The position numbers were made by a program, and so were the translations under genes. From Trichomonas vaginalis G3 (taxonomy: Eukaryota; Parabasalia; Trichomonadida; Trichomonadidae): a DNA stretch of 64,000 bases. Position 1 is the stretch's first letter. Every line of letters begins with the position of its first letter. Positions 11,160-21,866 of the stretch are shown one piece after another. Where the stretch lies: NCBI RefSeq assembly GCF_026262505.1, contig NC_067206.1, positions 7,096,879 through 7,160,878 on the forward strand. Reading direction: 5' to 3'. The notes beneath the pieces were generated by a model. It saw only the letters and a list, made by a program, of their open reading frames with translations, did no database searches and had not been told where the DNA came from.

Positions 11160-11895
11160 GGCAAGGTCCTTCCGAAGTCTCTCATTCGATGAGAGATTTC
11201 GGAAGAATCTTGCCTTAAAGTACTCCAACTCTTGTTCTTTTGTTCCTAAATAGTGAGAAAAGTTATTTGACTACTTAAGGTAGAGATTATCCGAGGTCCC
11301 TCATTTGATGAGAGGCCTCGGATAATCTCTGCTTTAAAATTGTACACTTGTAGTCCATGAGAGTGTAAGTATACATTGATAGGACAGCTTTCTTCTGAAG
11401 TCTTAGATTTGATGAGAACCTCAGAAGAAAACTGTCATATTTTATAGTAAAAGGAGTTTCAGGAGCTCCAAAGCTCCCTTTCGTAAGGATTAGGAGCTTG
11501 GAGCTCCTGGTTCGTAGATGTGTTTTCGCATCTTTCATCAGCAAAGGACATTTACCATCTGGGACTCTGTTGATGGAGACTCAGGAGCTCCAAAGCTCCC
11601 TTTAGTAAGGATTAGAAGCTTTGAAGCTCCTGGTTCGTAGACGTGTTTCGCATCTTTCATCAGAAGAGGCCCAAATGGTAAATAGCCTCTGCTGATGAGC
11701 TTCAGGAGCTCCAAGGCTCCCTCTCGTAACGATTAGGAGCTTTGTAGCTCCTGAAGGTAAGGTAGGATTGCTCTGATCTCTAATCAGTAGATGCCATGCC
11801 TCATTATGACTCTACTGACAAGAGATCAAGAGCTCCAAGGACTCCCTTTTTAGTTAGTGGCGTTGTCACCATTTAGTAGGATTGCTGATCCTACT
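11160..11895. repeat. Array of long imperfect hairpins
   Basis: At least eight successive inverted repeats: 11160-11214, 11277-11335, 11383-11436, 11460-11509, 11582-11632, 11658-11697, 11701-11755 and 11775-11827, plus a short one at 11875-11895. The first three share the apex (CTCAT, TCG or TTG, GATGAGA) and have stems of about 25 pairs whose outer sequences differ completely but remain complementary. The next ones share AGGAGCTCC...GGAGCTCCT stems linked by a conserved GGTTCGTAGA..TGTTTCGCATC spacer. No coding frame explains the pattern. It may be a structured RNA source, a decayed transposon cluster or a palindrome-prone repeat. Confidence 0.7.
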
Positions 11896-11910
11896 CATGA
11901 AGTGATCACT

Positions 11911-13505
11911 TAGTATACGTTTTGAATAAATTGAATTTTTTTTAGAATTTAGTATTTTTTATAGACATCACATGTATATTATAAATACATAAATATATTC
12001 TTTAATTCAAAAAATTCAATTCGGTTTTGGGATGGGCATCCCAGCCCCAAGTATTCAATTTTATTCAATTTTTAAAGAATTTTGGGTTGGGATGCCCAGA
12101 CCAAAACAAGCTTTATATTTTGATGTGTAGATACGTATGTGTGCATCATTGTTGTGTTATATATTATGTTTTTAATGAAAAAAAATCTGATTCAAAAAAA
12201 TTATCACTAATTAGTTGATAATATAAAGAAAAAATAGATAAATTGTATGTTTTGAGAGTATTTATCCACATTCACTCATATGAATTTCATTAAATAGTGT
12301 CTTTTTACTCCCAAATTTATTTTTGAATTATTGAAATCAAAGAAAAAAATCAGAAAAATTTCTCGAAATTTTTATTTTCAAAAAAAATTTGGATTTTATA
12401 TTGAAAACTGACACTGGGAGGACGATAGGGCTGGGATTGGAGATACCCCGCTCACTTGGGAAAAATACGGATCTATAAATTATTAATGAAAAAGGATTTT
12501 TTTCGAAAAAATTTTAAATTTTCTAGGCATTTTCGATAACGTTTTTTATACAAAAGAACCAAAAAAAATTTTTTTGAAGAATGATTTGGATAGAATACTT
12601 TGCGAAAATTATTTTTATTATAATTTTGGTCGATAAATACTGGCGGATTCAATTTTGGCAAACCTCCAAGATTTCATTTTTGGACGATTCCGAATGGTGT
12701 CCTTTTTGAATTTTAATTGAAAAAATAGATTTACCAATATATGGAGATACTAAAAAACATAGTTTAAAAATTCTATGTCAAATCGTCACACTTTTCACAG
12801 CAAATTTTTTATAAAAATCTAATTGTAAATTAATGGACAATACATCGTACTAATTTACTTTTTCAAAGCTGTATCAATTTTTTGAGAGAAATTTTCAAGT
12901 TAGGAATTTGGATGAAAAGTGAAGATATTTCCAAACGTGTTATTATGTAGAGCTATATTTCTCAAATTGAAACATTTTTCTTTTTCATAATTTTAATGTA
13001 AAAGAAACACATTTCTACAACTTTTAACAACATATTCTATTGTACAGTCGCCACGCACATAGGTTAAAAATTATAAAGTCTCCTTAAACAAACGTTAAGA
13101 TTCGCTTATTCAAGATAATCAAAAGCGTTATATTCTCAAAATCAAATGAAAACACGACACATATTATAGCATACTAATGGTATTTAGTTTAATACAGATT
13201 TCAATAAAATTTTCTCATCATATTCATCATAATAAAATTAACTTAATCAGTCATGTATGTCTTATGATTCAACATCGCTTATTCATTAGAATACTTTCTG
13301 TATGAGTTTTAGTTTTGAAATTATAGTATTGAGTTAATTTGAGATTAGAATTATAAATTTTTGAAAGAATTAGGAAGTTTGAGCGGTAGGATATGAACCT
13401 TTATACTGTACTGAACATTTTTAGCTTTCATCAATTTTTTTGGTTTTCGGGACCTTGGGACCTTGCGAAGTTGCATTTTTTCTTCAAGGCCCAAAAAGTG
13501 ACAAT
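11911..13505. other. Gene-free stretch containing one long segmented hairpin
   Basis: Apart from the hairpin at 12024-12107, this is AT-rich non-coding sequence. No long frame has plausible composition. Confidence 0.45.
12024..12107. repeat. Segmented hairpin (GTTTTGG...CCAAAAC)
   Basis: The left arm GTTTTGG-GAT-GGGCATCCCA pairs with the right arm TGGGATGCCC-AGA-CCAAAAC, leaving a 3-base mismatched step (GAT opposite AGA) between perfect blocks. About 36 bases of AT-rich sequence form the loop. It has the same stem / 3-base step / stem design as the hairpins at 9617, 11160 and 15008. Confidence 0.55.
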
Positions 13506-13525
13506 TGGTCGTAAGCCTCCCTTAA
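13506..13525 (-). repeat. Right member of the 20-bp inverted repeat
   Basis: Reverse complement of 10694-10713. Just inside it, 13493-13508 (AAAAAGTGACAATTGG) resembles the inner part of the MULE terminal repeat at 49834 (AAAAAGTGACAATGGG), hinting at a MULE-related element end. Confidence 0.5.
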
Positions 13526-13541
13526 TATCTCCAAAAATATA

Positions 13542-14840
13542 GGGTGTCCAAAGGTGCGTTTAGCACAGCGCGCTATATGAGACTATTAAAGGAGATATAT
13601 GCTGATTATAAATATATAATAAAAAATATGAATATATGTATATGATGAGTATGTTGTATTTTGGCGCCATGCCGGGATATAAAATGAATTTTGAGACAAG
13701 AGGCGGTTTCGCGGGAAATTTTGGCGGGATTTTTTTCATTTTTGTAATGAATCATAAAGAAAACATCCTCGCTCTTGCAAAAAAATGCAAAGACTGTAAA
13801 AAATCTACGAGACATTGGTAAAATGCTTCGGTATGGATGCTCCTAGCTATTCCACTGTAACGTATCATGTTAGGATGTATCACTTCATGAATAAAAATGC
13901 GCCCATCATAAAAATTGACAAAAAATCGCCGGATCAAAGAAAAATCAAAGCAATTCTTCAAGCGCTAGATGAAGACCCAAGAGCATCACTCAGAAGGATA
14001 GAGGAGATGACAAAGATACCACGTACAACAGTCAGTTATTATCTGCACAATTATTTGAACTACAAACTAGCATATACACGTTGGGTTCCGCACAACCTTA
14101 ATTCAGTTCAAAAAAAATCTAGAGTCCAATCTTCGAAAGAGCTCCTCTCTATATTGGGTGCGTATCAATCCAAGAAGTTTTGCTTTTTAGTAGCAGGAGA
14201 CGAGTCTTGGTTTCAATATGCAACAGAAGCCAAAATCATGTGGATCCCAAAGGATGAAAATCCGCAAACATTCCCGAAGAAAAAAATTGACACACCAATG
14301 ATGATGTTGTCGGTTTTTTGGGGTGTGAATGGCATCATCGCAATTGATATTCTTCAAAAACCTAATACGATGAATGCTCAGTATCTAATTGACAATGTTC
14401 TTACTCAAATTATCAATTCTGATGAGTTTGAGAAATCCAAACAACAAAAACAAAAGTTTGCAATTCATTTAGATAATTCAAGAGTTCACAAAAGTCATAA
14501 GGTAATGAATTACTTGGTGGAAAACAATGTCAAAGTTGTTCCAAACTCAATTTATTCACCTGATATTGCACCCTCTGACTTTTATTTATTCGGCACGCTA
14601 AAAAAGAGAGCTGAAGGACGCGAATTCGCGAGTCCAGATGATCTTGAAAATTTTGTAAGAGAGCAATTTGAGCAATTTTCTCATGATGATTTAAAGCGTG
14701 TCTTTCAAGCCTGGATCGATCGCTGCGAACGCGTGATTGAATCCAATGGTGATTATATTTAAATAAACTTTATATATATGTAACTTGTTTATTTCTATTC
14801 GCAGTATTCAGGTTTGTGCTAAACACACCTTTGGACACCC
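13542..14840 (+). mobile_element. mariner element (Tvmar1-like), copy 1
   Basis: 1,299 bp with near-perfect terminal inverted repeats GGGTGTCCAAAGGTGCGTTT and its complement, flanked by TA on both sides (13540-13541 and 14841-14842), as expected for Tc1/mariner insertion. Length and ends match the Tvmar1 family described from T. vaginalis. The element lies between genes, 134 bp before the left end of the Maverick element. It carries one decayed transposase gene. Confidence 0.9.
13747..14762 (+). pseudogene. mariner DD34D transposase, N-terminal frameshift
   Basis: The long frame (first ATG 13833, ending 14762) covers most of the protein: an HTH-like segment (about PRTTVSYYLHNYL) and the catalytic triad. 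The triad is GDESWF, then HLDNSRVH, then SPDIAPSDFYLFG, with 34 residues between the second and third Asp, i.e. DD34D. The original start is probably the ATG at 13747, whose frame is broken within about 60 bases. Compared with copy 2, one T is missing in the CTCTT run near 13770. Probably inactive. Confidence 0.8.
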
Positions 14841-14878
14841 TATATTTTGAAAATCAAAAAATAAAAATTCTTTTTTCA

Positions 14879-14932
14879 CTTCAAAATTTTTGGAATCGAA
14901 TTTTGTAAAATTCGATTCCAAAAATTTTGAAG
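14879..14932. repeat. Perfect 26-bp inverted repeat with a 2-base spacer
   Basis: Arms 14879-14904 and 14907-14932 are exactly complementary (core TTTTTGGAATCGAATTTT), separated by GT. This near-perfect palindrome lies between the mariner end and the Maverick end. Its role is unknown; it could be a cruciform-forming site or the scar of an excised element. Confidence 0.8.
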
Positions 14933-15007
14933 ATCAAAAGAATCAAATTTTTCGCGCTGACTGTTTCAAATATTAAAAAAAAAAAAAAAAAAAAAAAAAG
15001 GGTAGTG

Positions 15008-15038
15008 GGGCTTCCAGGCACTTCGTGCCTTCTAGCCC
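15008..15038. repeat. Terminal GC-rich segmented hairpin (left end)
   Basis: The 5' arm is GGGCT-TCC-AGGCAC, the loop TTC, the 3' arm GTGCCT-TCT-AGCCC. A second copy, less its first stem block, lies at 15084-15111 after a T-run, and an exact inverted copy marks the right end (45549-45579). Confidence 0.75.
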
Positions 15039-15083
15039 TGAGGATGAATGAGTATAATGAAGTTTTTTTTTTTTTTGGGTGAC

Positions 15084-15111
15084 CTTCCAGGCACTTCGTG
15101 CCTTCTAGCCC
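15084..15111. repeat. Second copy of the terminal hairpin
   Basis: Identical from CTTCCAGGCACTTCGTGCC onward, but the preceding GGG is GAC, so the outer stem cannot form fully. It follows a T-run, as the first copy follows an A-run, suggesting duplication of the element end. Confidence 0.6.
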
Positions 15112-15172
15112 ACATAAATGAAGTTTTTATTCGGAGGTCTTCCAGGAGCTTTTCACAAATTATATATGTTTT

Positions 15173-15428
15173 CATGTTTTGTCAAGACTTCTTCGTAAAT
15201 GTTTTGTCAAGACTTCTTCGTAAATGTTTTGTCAAGACTTCTTCGTAAATGTTTTGTCAAGACTTCATCGTAAATGTTTTGTCATGATTTCTTCGTAAAT
15301 GTTTTGTCAAGACTTCTTCTTCGTAAATGTTTTGTCAAGACTTCTTCGTAAATGTTTTGTCAAGACTTCTTCGTAAATGTTTTGTCAAACATGAACGTAA
15401 ATGTTTTGTCAAGACTTCTTCGTAACGA
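15173..15428 (+). repeat. Tandem array of a 24-25-bp unit
   Basis: About ten consecutive units beginning TTTTGTCAAGACTTCTTCG and ending TAAATG, with minor changes (one unit has a 3-base TTC insertion, one lacks the middle). The same unit in inverse orientation recurs at 15725-16010, and arrays recur near the right end (45105-45325) and before each copy of gene A. Non-coding; possibly an origin, packaging or promoter region. Confidence 0.8.
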
Positions 15429-15454
15429 GTGTAAATGAACCAAAAATAATGTTT

Positions 15455-15715
15455 AGGTGAAGAGGTGAGATTTCACCTGTTTTTTCACCTCTTTTTTCAC
15501 CCGTTGAATTTTCATGAAATTTACACCAAAAATAATGTTTAGGTGAAGAGGTGAGATTTCACCTGTTTTTTCACCTAATTTTTCACCCTCTTGAATTTTC
15601 ATGAAATTTACACCAAAAATATATTTTAGGTGAAGAGGTGAGATTTCACCTGTTTTTTCACCTAATTTTTCACCCGTTGAATTTTCATGAAATTTACACC
15701 AAAAATATACTACTA
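15455..15715. repeat. Three palindromic GAGGTGA/TCACCTC modules, about 87 bp apart
   Basis: Each module has a core GAGGTGAGATTTCACCT, flanked by further copies of AGGTGA or TCACCT and by an AT-rich AAAATATATTTT or AAATAATGTTT block. It ends with ATTTTCATGAAATTTACACC. Members of this family separate the gene blocks throughout the element. Confidence 0.75.
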
Positions 15716-15724
15716 GGGTCATTT

Positions 15725-16010
15725 ACGAAGAAATCTCAACAAAGTCTTTACGAAGAAATCTCAACAAAACATAGACAAGAAAGTTCATGAGAAATTAGAT
15801 GAAGAAGTCTTAACAAAGTCTTTACGAAGAAATTCATGAAAATTCAAGAGGTGAGAAATGAGGTGAAAAAAGAGGTGAAATCTCACCTCTTCACCTAAAA
15901 TATATTTTTGGGTCATTTACGAAGAAATCTCAACAAAGTCTTTACGAAGAAATCTCAACAAAGTCTTTACGAAGAAGTCTTAACAAAGTCTTTACGAAGA
16001 AGTCACAATA
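15725..16010. repeat. Inverse-orientation 24-25-bp units around one palindromic module
   Basis: Units of the form CTTTACGAAGAAATCTCAAC repeat on either side of a palindromic module (about 15850-15910). The array ends about 30 bases before gene A. Confidence 0.7.
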
Positions 16011-16037
16011 AACATCTGTCAAAAACCATTTTTAACT

Positions 16038-16043
16038 TCACTT
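16038..16043 (+). promoter_or_regulatory. Initiator-like TCACTT before gene A
   Basis: TTCACTTAAAATG places a host-type Inr 9 bases before the ATG. The same sequence precedes A in the right arm and the middle copy, so the element appears to use the trichomonad initiator. Confidence 0.5.
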
Positions 16044-16046
16044 AAA

Positions 16047-19000
16047 ATGCCACGTAAGCTACGTAAGAATATACGTAAGAGGAAGAGAGCATTGAAACAT
16101 CCAATAGTAAAACTGACACCACAACAACAGTTGCAACAACAAATGCTGAATGACCCCACTATGTTGCAACAAATGTCAAGCAATCCTATGCTTTTAAACC
16201 GAGTCATTGGTGCACAGAGTGGAGGTTTAAGAGCGGCACTTTTAGCGAAAATGGCAGGCTATGGTGGAGCTGCAGACGGAACAGCCTATAACCCTCAAAG
16301 TCAAATGAATTTGAGTTCACTCAAAAATCAAATAGCAGATGTCAAAAAGTCAAACATAGACATACAGAAACAAATAAGTGAAAACGAAAAGAAACTAGAA
16401 TATGACAGACACACAAAGAAACTCAATGAGTTAAACGTAGAGAAAAAGAAGAAAGAAGAACAACTGAAAGAACTAAGTACAGAGGAATATGCAAAAGAAG
16501 TGTCAGAAAAAGCAGCAGAAGTAGCAAAAATGGAACAAGATGTTATAAATTTGAAAAACCATACTACTCAATATAAAGTACTGAAAGATGAAGAGATAAA
16601 ACAAAAAGCCCTGAAGACATATATGGATAGCGATGAGTATAAAAAAGAAGTTGAAGCAAATGTAAAGGCAGAAAAACTTTTACAGTTGCAAAACCAAACC
16701 GTACAGTATGAAAACTTAGCACAAGAAAGTAAAAATAACGACGCAGCCATGCAAAAGGCAATGAAAAGCGCAGAATATATAAAAGCTAACAATGACTGGT
16801 TAGATGCCCAAGCCAACGCTAAAGCAGCCCAACTCATAGGGTCAATAAGGACAAAAATACAAGCGGATGAAGACAGTTCAAATGAAGCTTTAACAAATGC
16901 TGACTTTAAGAACGCCTTCGAAGCTCTTCATAGTAAGGTGAAACAAGTGAACGACTTCTCATCTGGAAAGAAACTGAAGTCTGAAGGTTTCGACAAAGAG
17001 TTAAAAGAAGTAGCACAAAATATGACGAAAATAACAGATGCAGCAACGAGACAGGCAGTTCAAAGTGCCTATGACGCCGTTAGAGCAACTGTTGTGAAAA
17101 GTCAAGAAAAAGAGTTACAACAGACCAAAACAGACCTAGTAAATGCTTTCTTAAGAACGAAAAGTCAGGTAGGACATTACGCTGCAGATGGAACATATGT
17201 GCCAGCTGGTGGAACTTATATACCAGCTGTTGGAATTTATATACCACCAAACCCTCCAAGAGAAGCACCTGCACCAGGACTACCTAGAACATTTACATCG
17301 TCACATGGACACAGACACAGGCATGCACAACAACCAGCACAACAACCACCTCCACAACCAGCACAACAACCAACACAACAACCAGCACAGCAACCAACAG
17401 TTCAAAACCCTGCACAACAACCAACAGTTCAAAATCCAGCACAACCAACAGTTCAAAACCCTGCACAACAACAACCACAAACAGAGCAAGGACATAAAAG
17501 AAGTAGAGAACAAGGAAACCAAGAATTCTTAAAAATGCTTAAAGAAGAGTGTGGTTTCCCAGATACTGTTGACTTTAGTGACAGATATAAAGAAGCTATT
17601 GGAAAGTTCAAGGATGGAAATACTGACCCGAACCTATTTAGCTTTATGGCTCAGCACCAAAACGGATATAATCTCAAACCTGGAAAATACAAGCTCGCTA
17701 AGGGATATGATTTAATAGCATATCATCCAAATGACATGGATGAATTTACTCCGAGATATTTGATGTCAGAGCTAAATGACAATTCAACTTTCGTCATGAA
17801 ACGCGTAAAAAATAGAGACGGAACGAAAGAACAAAAGCTTATGAATGCGGATGACGTAGATAGGGAAATTGTTGAAAACGGTCTCGGAATATATGAAATG
17901 CCAGCAGATGAGGTACAAGAAACTCCACAGGAAGAAGTTCAGATACAACCAGACATGGAAGAAATAGTTCAGCAACAACAGCTAGAAGAGCCTGAAGGAA
18001 ACGAACAAGTCCTTCCTTTGGAAACTAACTTCACAGAACTAGATGAAGATTTGGAACAGCCGAAAAATCTTGACCCTCAACAAGAGTATGCGGAGAATAT
18101 GGAATATTTCCAAGAGTCTAAAAAAATTCGGCTGACATAGTAGAAGAATATCGAAAAATGTTTGCCGACATACAAAAGACTCCAACATCAGATGAAAATA
18201 TCCAGCATAGAATGGAAGAACTGAAAAAAAATGTACACAAATACAACAACCCTTTTTACTTACGAGCATTTAACGTTCAATCTTCGGATGAACTCGGTGA
18301 AAATAAAAGGTTAAATTTCAAGAAAACATATAGAAATGAAACATTGTTTAAAGTTCATTCAGAACCTAACCAAGATGGAAACAAACCTACTTTTGTTTCT
18401 GCAGACGATGGAACTACAATGAGATGGGGTCATAAAGCTAACCCGGATAGGTGGTTCATAAACTTACAACCACAATTCCAAGAAGTTGTAGACGCAATGG
18501 AATTGAATGGTGAACGAGATATAGCTGGTATTTTAAGCGCGGCTTTAATGCCATTGAAAGATATGAAACATGCAGATATTTTGAACCAGTATGAAATGAA
18601 CATGGCTGATGGAAATATAACACCTGACGTTCTAGAACATTTATCTCAAAGAACTACACAGAACCATAGAGATGGTATATTTGGTGAAGAGTTTAGAAAG
18701 AAAGTTAGGGAGAGAGAAGGAAGAGAACCTATTGTACATGACCTTGCAAACGAAAGTTTACAAAATGTCATAAAAACTTACTTTGCAGACGATGAATCGA
18801 GAAGGGATGAATATTTAAGAAAACTCAAATGGACAGTACCAAATGAAATGTTAGTATTGAAAAACATGTTCCTTGACAAATAAAACCAACTACAGAAATA
18901 AATGACGCAAGACTGAAAGATTGGGTAAAAGCTTTCCCATTCACAAAAGATATAGTTGGTAACATGGAAAGAAAACCAGAATGGCTACAAAAACATATAT

Positions 19001-19317
19001 TTGGAAACGAGCTTATTCCATATGGACAAGCTCTGTTTGAAGAGCTTGAACCAGAAACTCAGGAAAGAGTCATGCAAACAATACGCAAAGACTCAAATAC
19101 AGACTATGACAAACTCTTTCTAGGATATAGGTTACCTGAGATGGGCGACCAGAGCCAAAAGGCAAAAAGGACATGGGAAATTTGCAACATACTAGATGAA
19201 CATAATGCAAAGATGCAACAACTTCAAGCAGAGGGCAATGAAGGAAAAAGAAGAGTTAAAAACTCAGTCAGGAAGAAAGTAAAGCTTGGTCCACGTGGGT
19301 TCTATTATGACATATAA
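16047..19317 (+). pseudogene. Gene A, left copy: large coiled-coil, Pro/Gln-rich protein, two frameshifts
   Basis: Counterpart of the intact 1,081-residue copy at 40950-44195. It reads as three frames (16047-18140, about 18130-18883, about 18880-19317). Both breaks are single-base losses in A-runs relative to the right arm: 7 versus 8 A near 18124, and 3 versus 4 A near 18880. Amino-acid differences between copies are few, apart from length variation in the QQPxQQP tract (around 17330-17480). The homopolymer positions allow either genuine decay or sequencing error. Confidence 0.75.
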
Positions 19318-19330
19318 ATCCAACTATTCT

Positions 19331-19349
19331 ATATTTTTACTCATATGAA
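19331..19349 (+). promoter_or_regulatory. Shared upstream motif ATATTTTTAC before gene B
   Basis: ATATTTTTACTCATATGAA precedes the ATG of B. A close relative (TATATTTTTACATATATT, 23283-23300) precedes gene E. It contains a TCATAT initiator-like match. The same motif stands before the right-arm copies. Confidence 0.4.
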
Positions 19350-20952
19350 ATGTACGCCGCTCAGAATATAACGCCAACAGTTTTGGATGCTATGAATGGA
19401 AATGTTTCCGAATGGTATAACGAATGCGACAATGCCATTAGAAGGTCAGAAATAGTTCCTGGAACTTACGAATATACAACTGCTGTTTCTTATGGAAATG
19501 TAGGTGAGTTTGGAGAAGGTTCTTCAACAACAGTAGATATTGCTTGCGACAGGTTTCATATTATTTCTATTGACAACTCATTCTTATACGTGGAACAAGA
19601 CATTGAAATAAAACCTTCTGCCAAGTTGTCTGACAAGAAAGGTTGCAATGGAATTTTCTATGTCGGATACCAATATGCTCCAGAAGTTTTCATGGGATAT
19701 AAGATATATTCTAACTCTGACTTAGTTCAAACAGTAACATGGGCAAACTATGAATGGTTCGCTTTGAGAAACTCAGTACAACCACAAGCTGAGAACAAAC
19801 AGACCAGTATGCAACTATTGAGAAAATAAGAAGACTTGACCCTAACGTTCCAGGAGTTTATGTTAACCTTTCTGGACAAACTGCAGCAGCAGTAACCAAA
19901 GTAAAACTGAAACTTAGAGTTCCTTTGTCATCTTTCCTCATCTTCAGGTTTTTAAGATACTTGCCAAACTGGCAGGAAAAATTTCTATCGAACTTACTCC
20001 AAGCAAAAATAACTTAGTCATTGCACCAACGCAAGACCCATTCACTCTTACAGACGTAAAGGGAGCAAATCAAACGTCATTCGCCGAATTTTGCAAAGAC
20101 AAAGTTGACTTAGACTTTGGTTTCTCAAACCTCAACACTGAAGTAAACTATTATTTCAATGCTGCTGGAGATGCTTGGGACCCAGTTAAGTTCACATGCG
20201 AAAAGTTTGAATGCAAGAGAATAGAAAGCAGACTTGCAGTCTATATGTTGGACCCAGATATTTCAAATGCTTTAGCTGCCAAATATATTGCAGTTCCACT
20301 TATGTTCCCTATACACCAAATATCTGTCAAAGACTTTGCAGGTGAAGTTGGAAACCAAAGTGCTGACCCAGGTGCAAGAACAGATATTGCCTTAACAACT
20401 GCAATGAAACATGCAGATACTATGTTTGTACTGTTCAGACGAACTATAAATGACTATTCTTGCTTCTACAACCCTGGTATTAAATATCATATAAACATAG
20501 ATGGCAAATATTATCCAAGAGAAGAATATTCTACAGTTGAGGATATGAGGTCATACAACTTGACATTAGATGCTATGAACTTTAACAACAACTTCACAAA
20601 ACCATTAACCCTGAAATGCAAGTTCTATTATGCCATATGTGAAAGTATGGACCCATACAGGAGCTCAAAACACTCAATATACAAATGGAGACCGTTCAAA
20701 CTTTTGGCTTGGCATTCCATTTGCTGACTCAGAAGACTTTATGGGTGGTATTTCAACTGTTGGTACAGTTCAAATACAATATACTGGTGACAGAGACGGT
20801 CCAAATGAATTGAAAGCAAAGAAGTTTACAAAACCAATAGCACTTTTCACGGAAGATGCTCTTTTGAAGATTCGTTCGATGAAACCTGCTGGGGCTCCTC
20901 AGATTGCATAACGACAGCTTCCATCGAGCAGATTTTGGCAGCAGGTCAGTAA
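19350..20952 (+). pseudogene. Gene B, left copy: putative major capsid protein, frameshifted
   Basis: Left-arm counterpart of 39310-40917. Open pieces are 19350-19829, 20245-20727 and 20630-20911; between them several 1-2-base indels break the frame (for example near 19795, 19970, 20600 and 20905). The family assignment is argued under the right copy. It starts 33 bases after the stop of A and has a small antisense gene at its 3' end. Confidence 0.6.
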
Positions 20953-21264
20953 GTTGTTCTTGAACTGACTTCTCTCCGTCAAATATTGACAGTACGCCAG
21001 TTTTGACATAGTATTGTATTAAAAACTTTCCTTAGAAATATCGGTCAGTTTTGTTGTTATATTTTTGTCTGCTTCAAGAACTTTCACCATTTCAGTTATA
21101 CCAACTTTCTTTGCTTTATGAAAATATTTTGGTTCAGCAAATATTGCTATTCTATAACATTTTCCATTGTTTGTATAAAGAACTATTCTATCAATGAACT
21201 TGTATTGTTTGTGTGTGTAAACTTTGTTCTGCTTCAATTCGAAGAGATACTCAAATACGTCCAT
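20860..21264 (-). pseudogene. Small antisense gene, left copy, truncated by frameshift
   Basis: From the ATG at 21264 the frame stops at 21019 because one A is missing in the TCTAAAGG run compared with the right-arm copy (38997-39416). The first 78 residues are the same as in that copy. It is transcribed against gene C (18 bases between the two ATGs, a divergent pair) and would overlap the 3' end of gene B. Confidence 0.55.
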
Positions 21265-21282
21265 CTTTTTATTCTAAGTAAA

Positions 21283-21862
21283 ATGTCATTTCCGAAAAAT
21301 AGAAGCGTAAGTGTTTCAAAAGGTTAATGGCGGTGGCAGATGTGAAGTTAAATTCACCAACTCAAACAAACAGTCAAAGTTTGTTGTCAATGTCAAAGAA
21401 AGAGATGTTGAAGTGGGGAAACCATACGAAGACGAAGATGGTATAACAATTGTTCCTGTAAAAGAACAACCAACATATCCTGAAGTTAGCAGAGACTTAA
21501 GTTCTGTTGCAGATATTCGAAACGACTACCAACAAATTAAAGACAAACTTAAAACTCAGGAGAAGATTTGTCAAGCTTTGGGTATAATGTTAAACTTGGT
21601 CGAACACAACCCTGTAAAAGTGAACTCATATGTCATCGCACCTCATGAAGTTTTGAAAGAACTATTGAAACTTTTGACAGAGGCAGACGATATAAACATC
21701 AAAGAAATAGAACCCGACGTTAGTTGCTGTGGTGTTTCATATAATGTCATTGACAAGATATACGTTATGAAAGGAGGTGAAACGTTGAACTTAAAATATA
21801 GTTTCCCAGACGTCATAAAAATATTTGACGACCACAACATTTCATTAAAATTTACTTGCTAA
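21283..21862 (+). pseudogene. Gene C, left copy, frameshifted near its start
   Basis: The ATG at 21283 begins MSFPKNRSVSVSKG, then loses frame near 21325 relative to the intact right copy (38397-38978). The remainder is open from about 21311. Four bases separate its stop from the ATG of D, as in the right arm, indicating tightly packed genes. Confidence 0.6.
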
Positions 21863-21866
21863 GTAA

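Noticed and set aside
11287-11544. Minus-strand frame through the hairpin array
   Set aside because: Runs across palindromic stems; composition reflects the repeats, not a protein.
15173-15428. CRISPR-like repeat array
   Set aside because: Units are directly abutting without unique spacers, and the genome is eukaryotic.
15453-15722. Minus-strand open frame over the palindromic modules
   Set aside because: Made of repeat units; the counterpart at 44521-44895 has a different copy number and neither has a promoter or conserved protein features.
17293-17522. Val/Leu/Cys-rich minus-strand frames under gene A
   Set aside because: Shadows of the Pro/Gln-rich repeat on the other strand.
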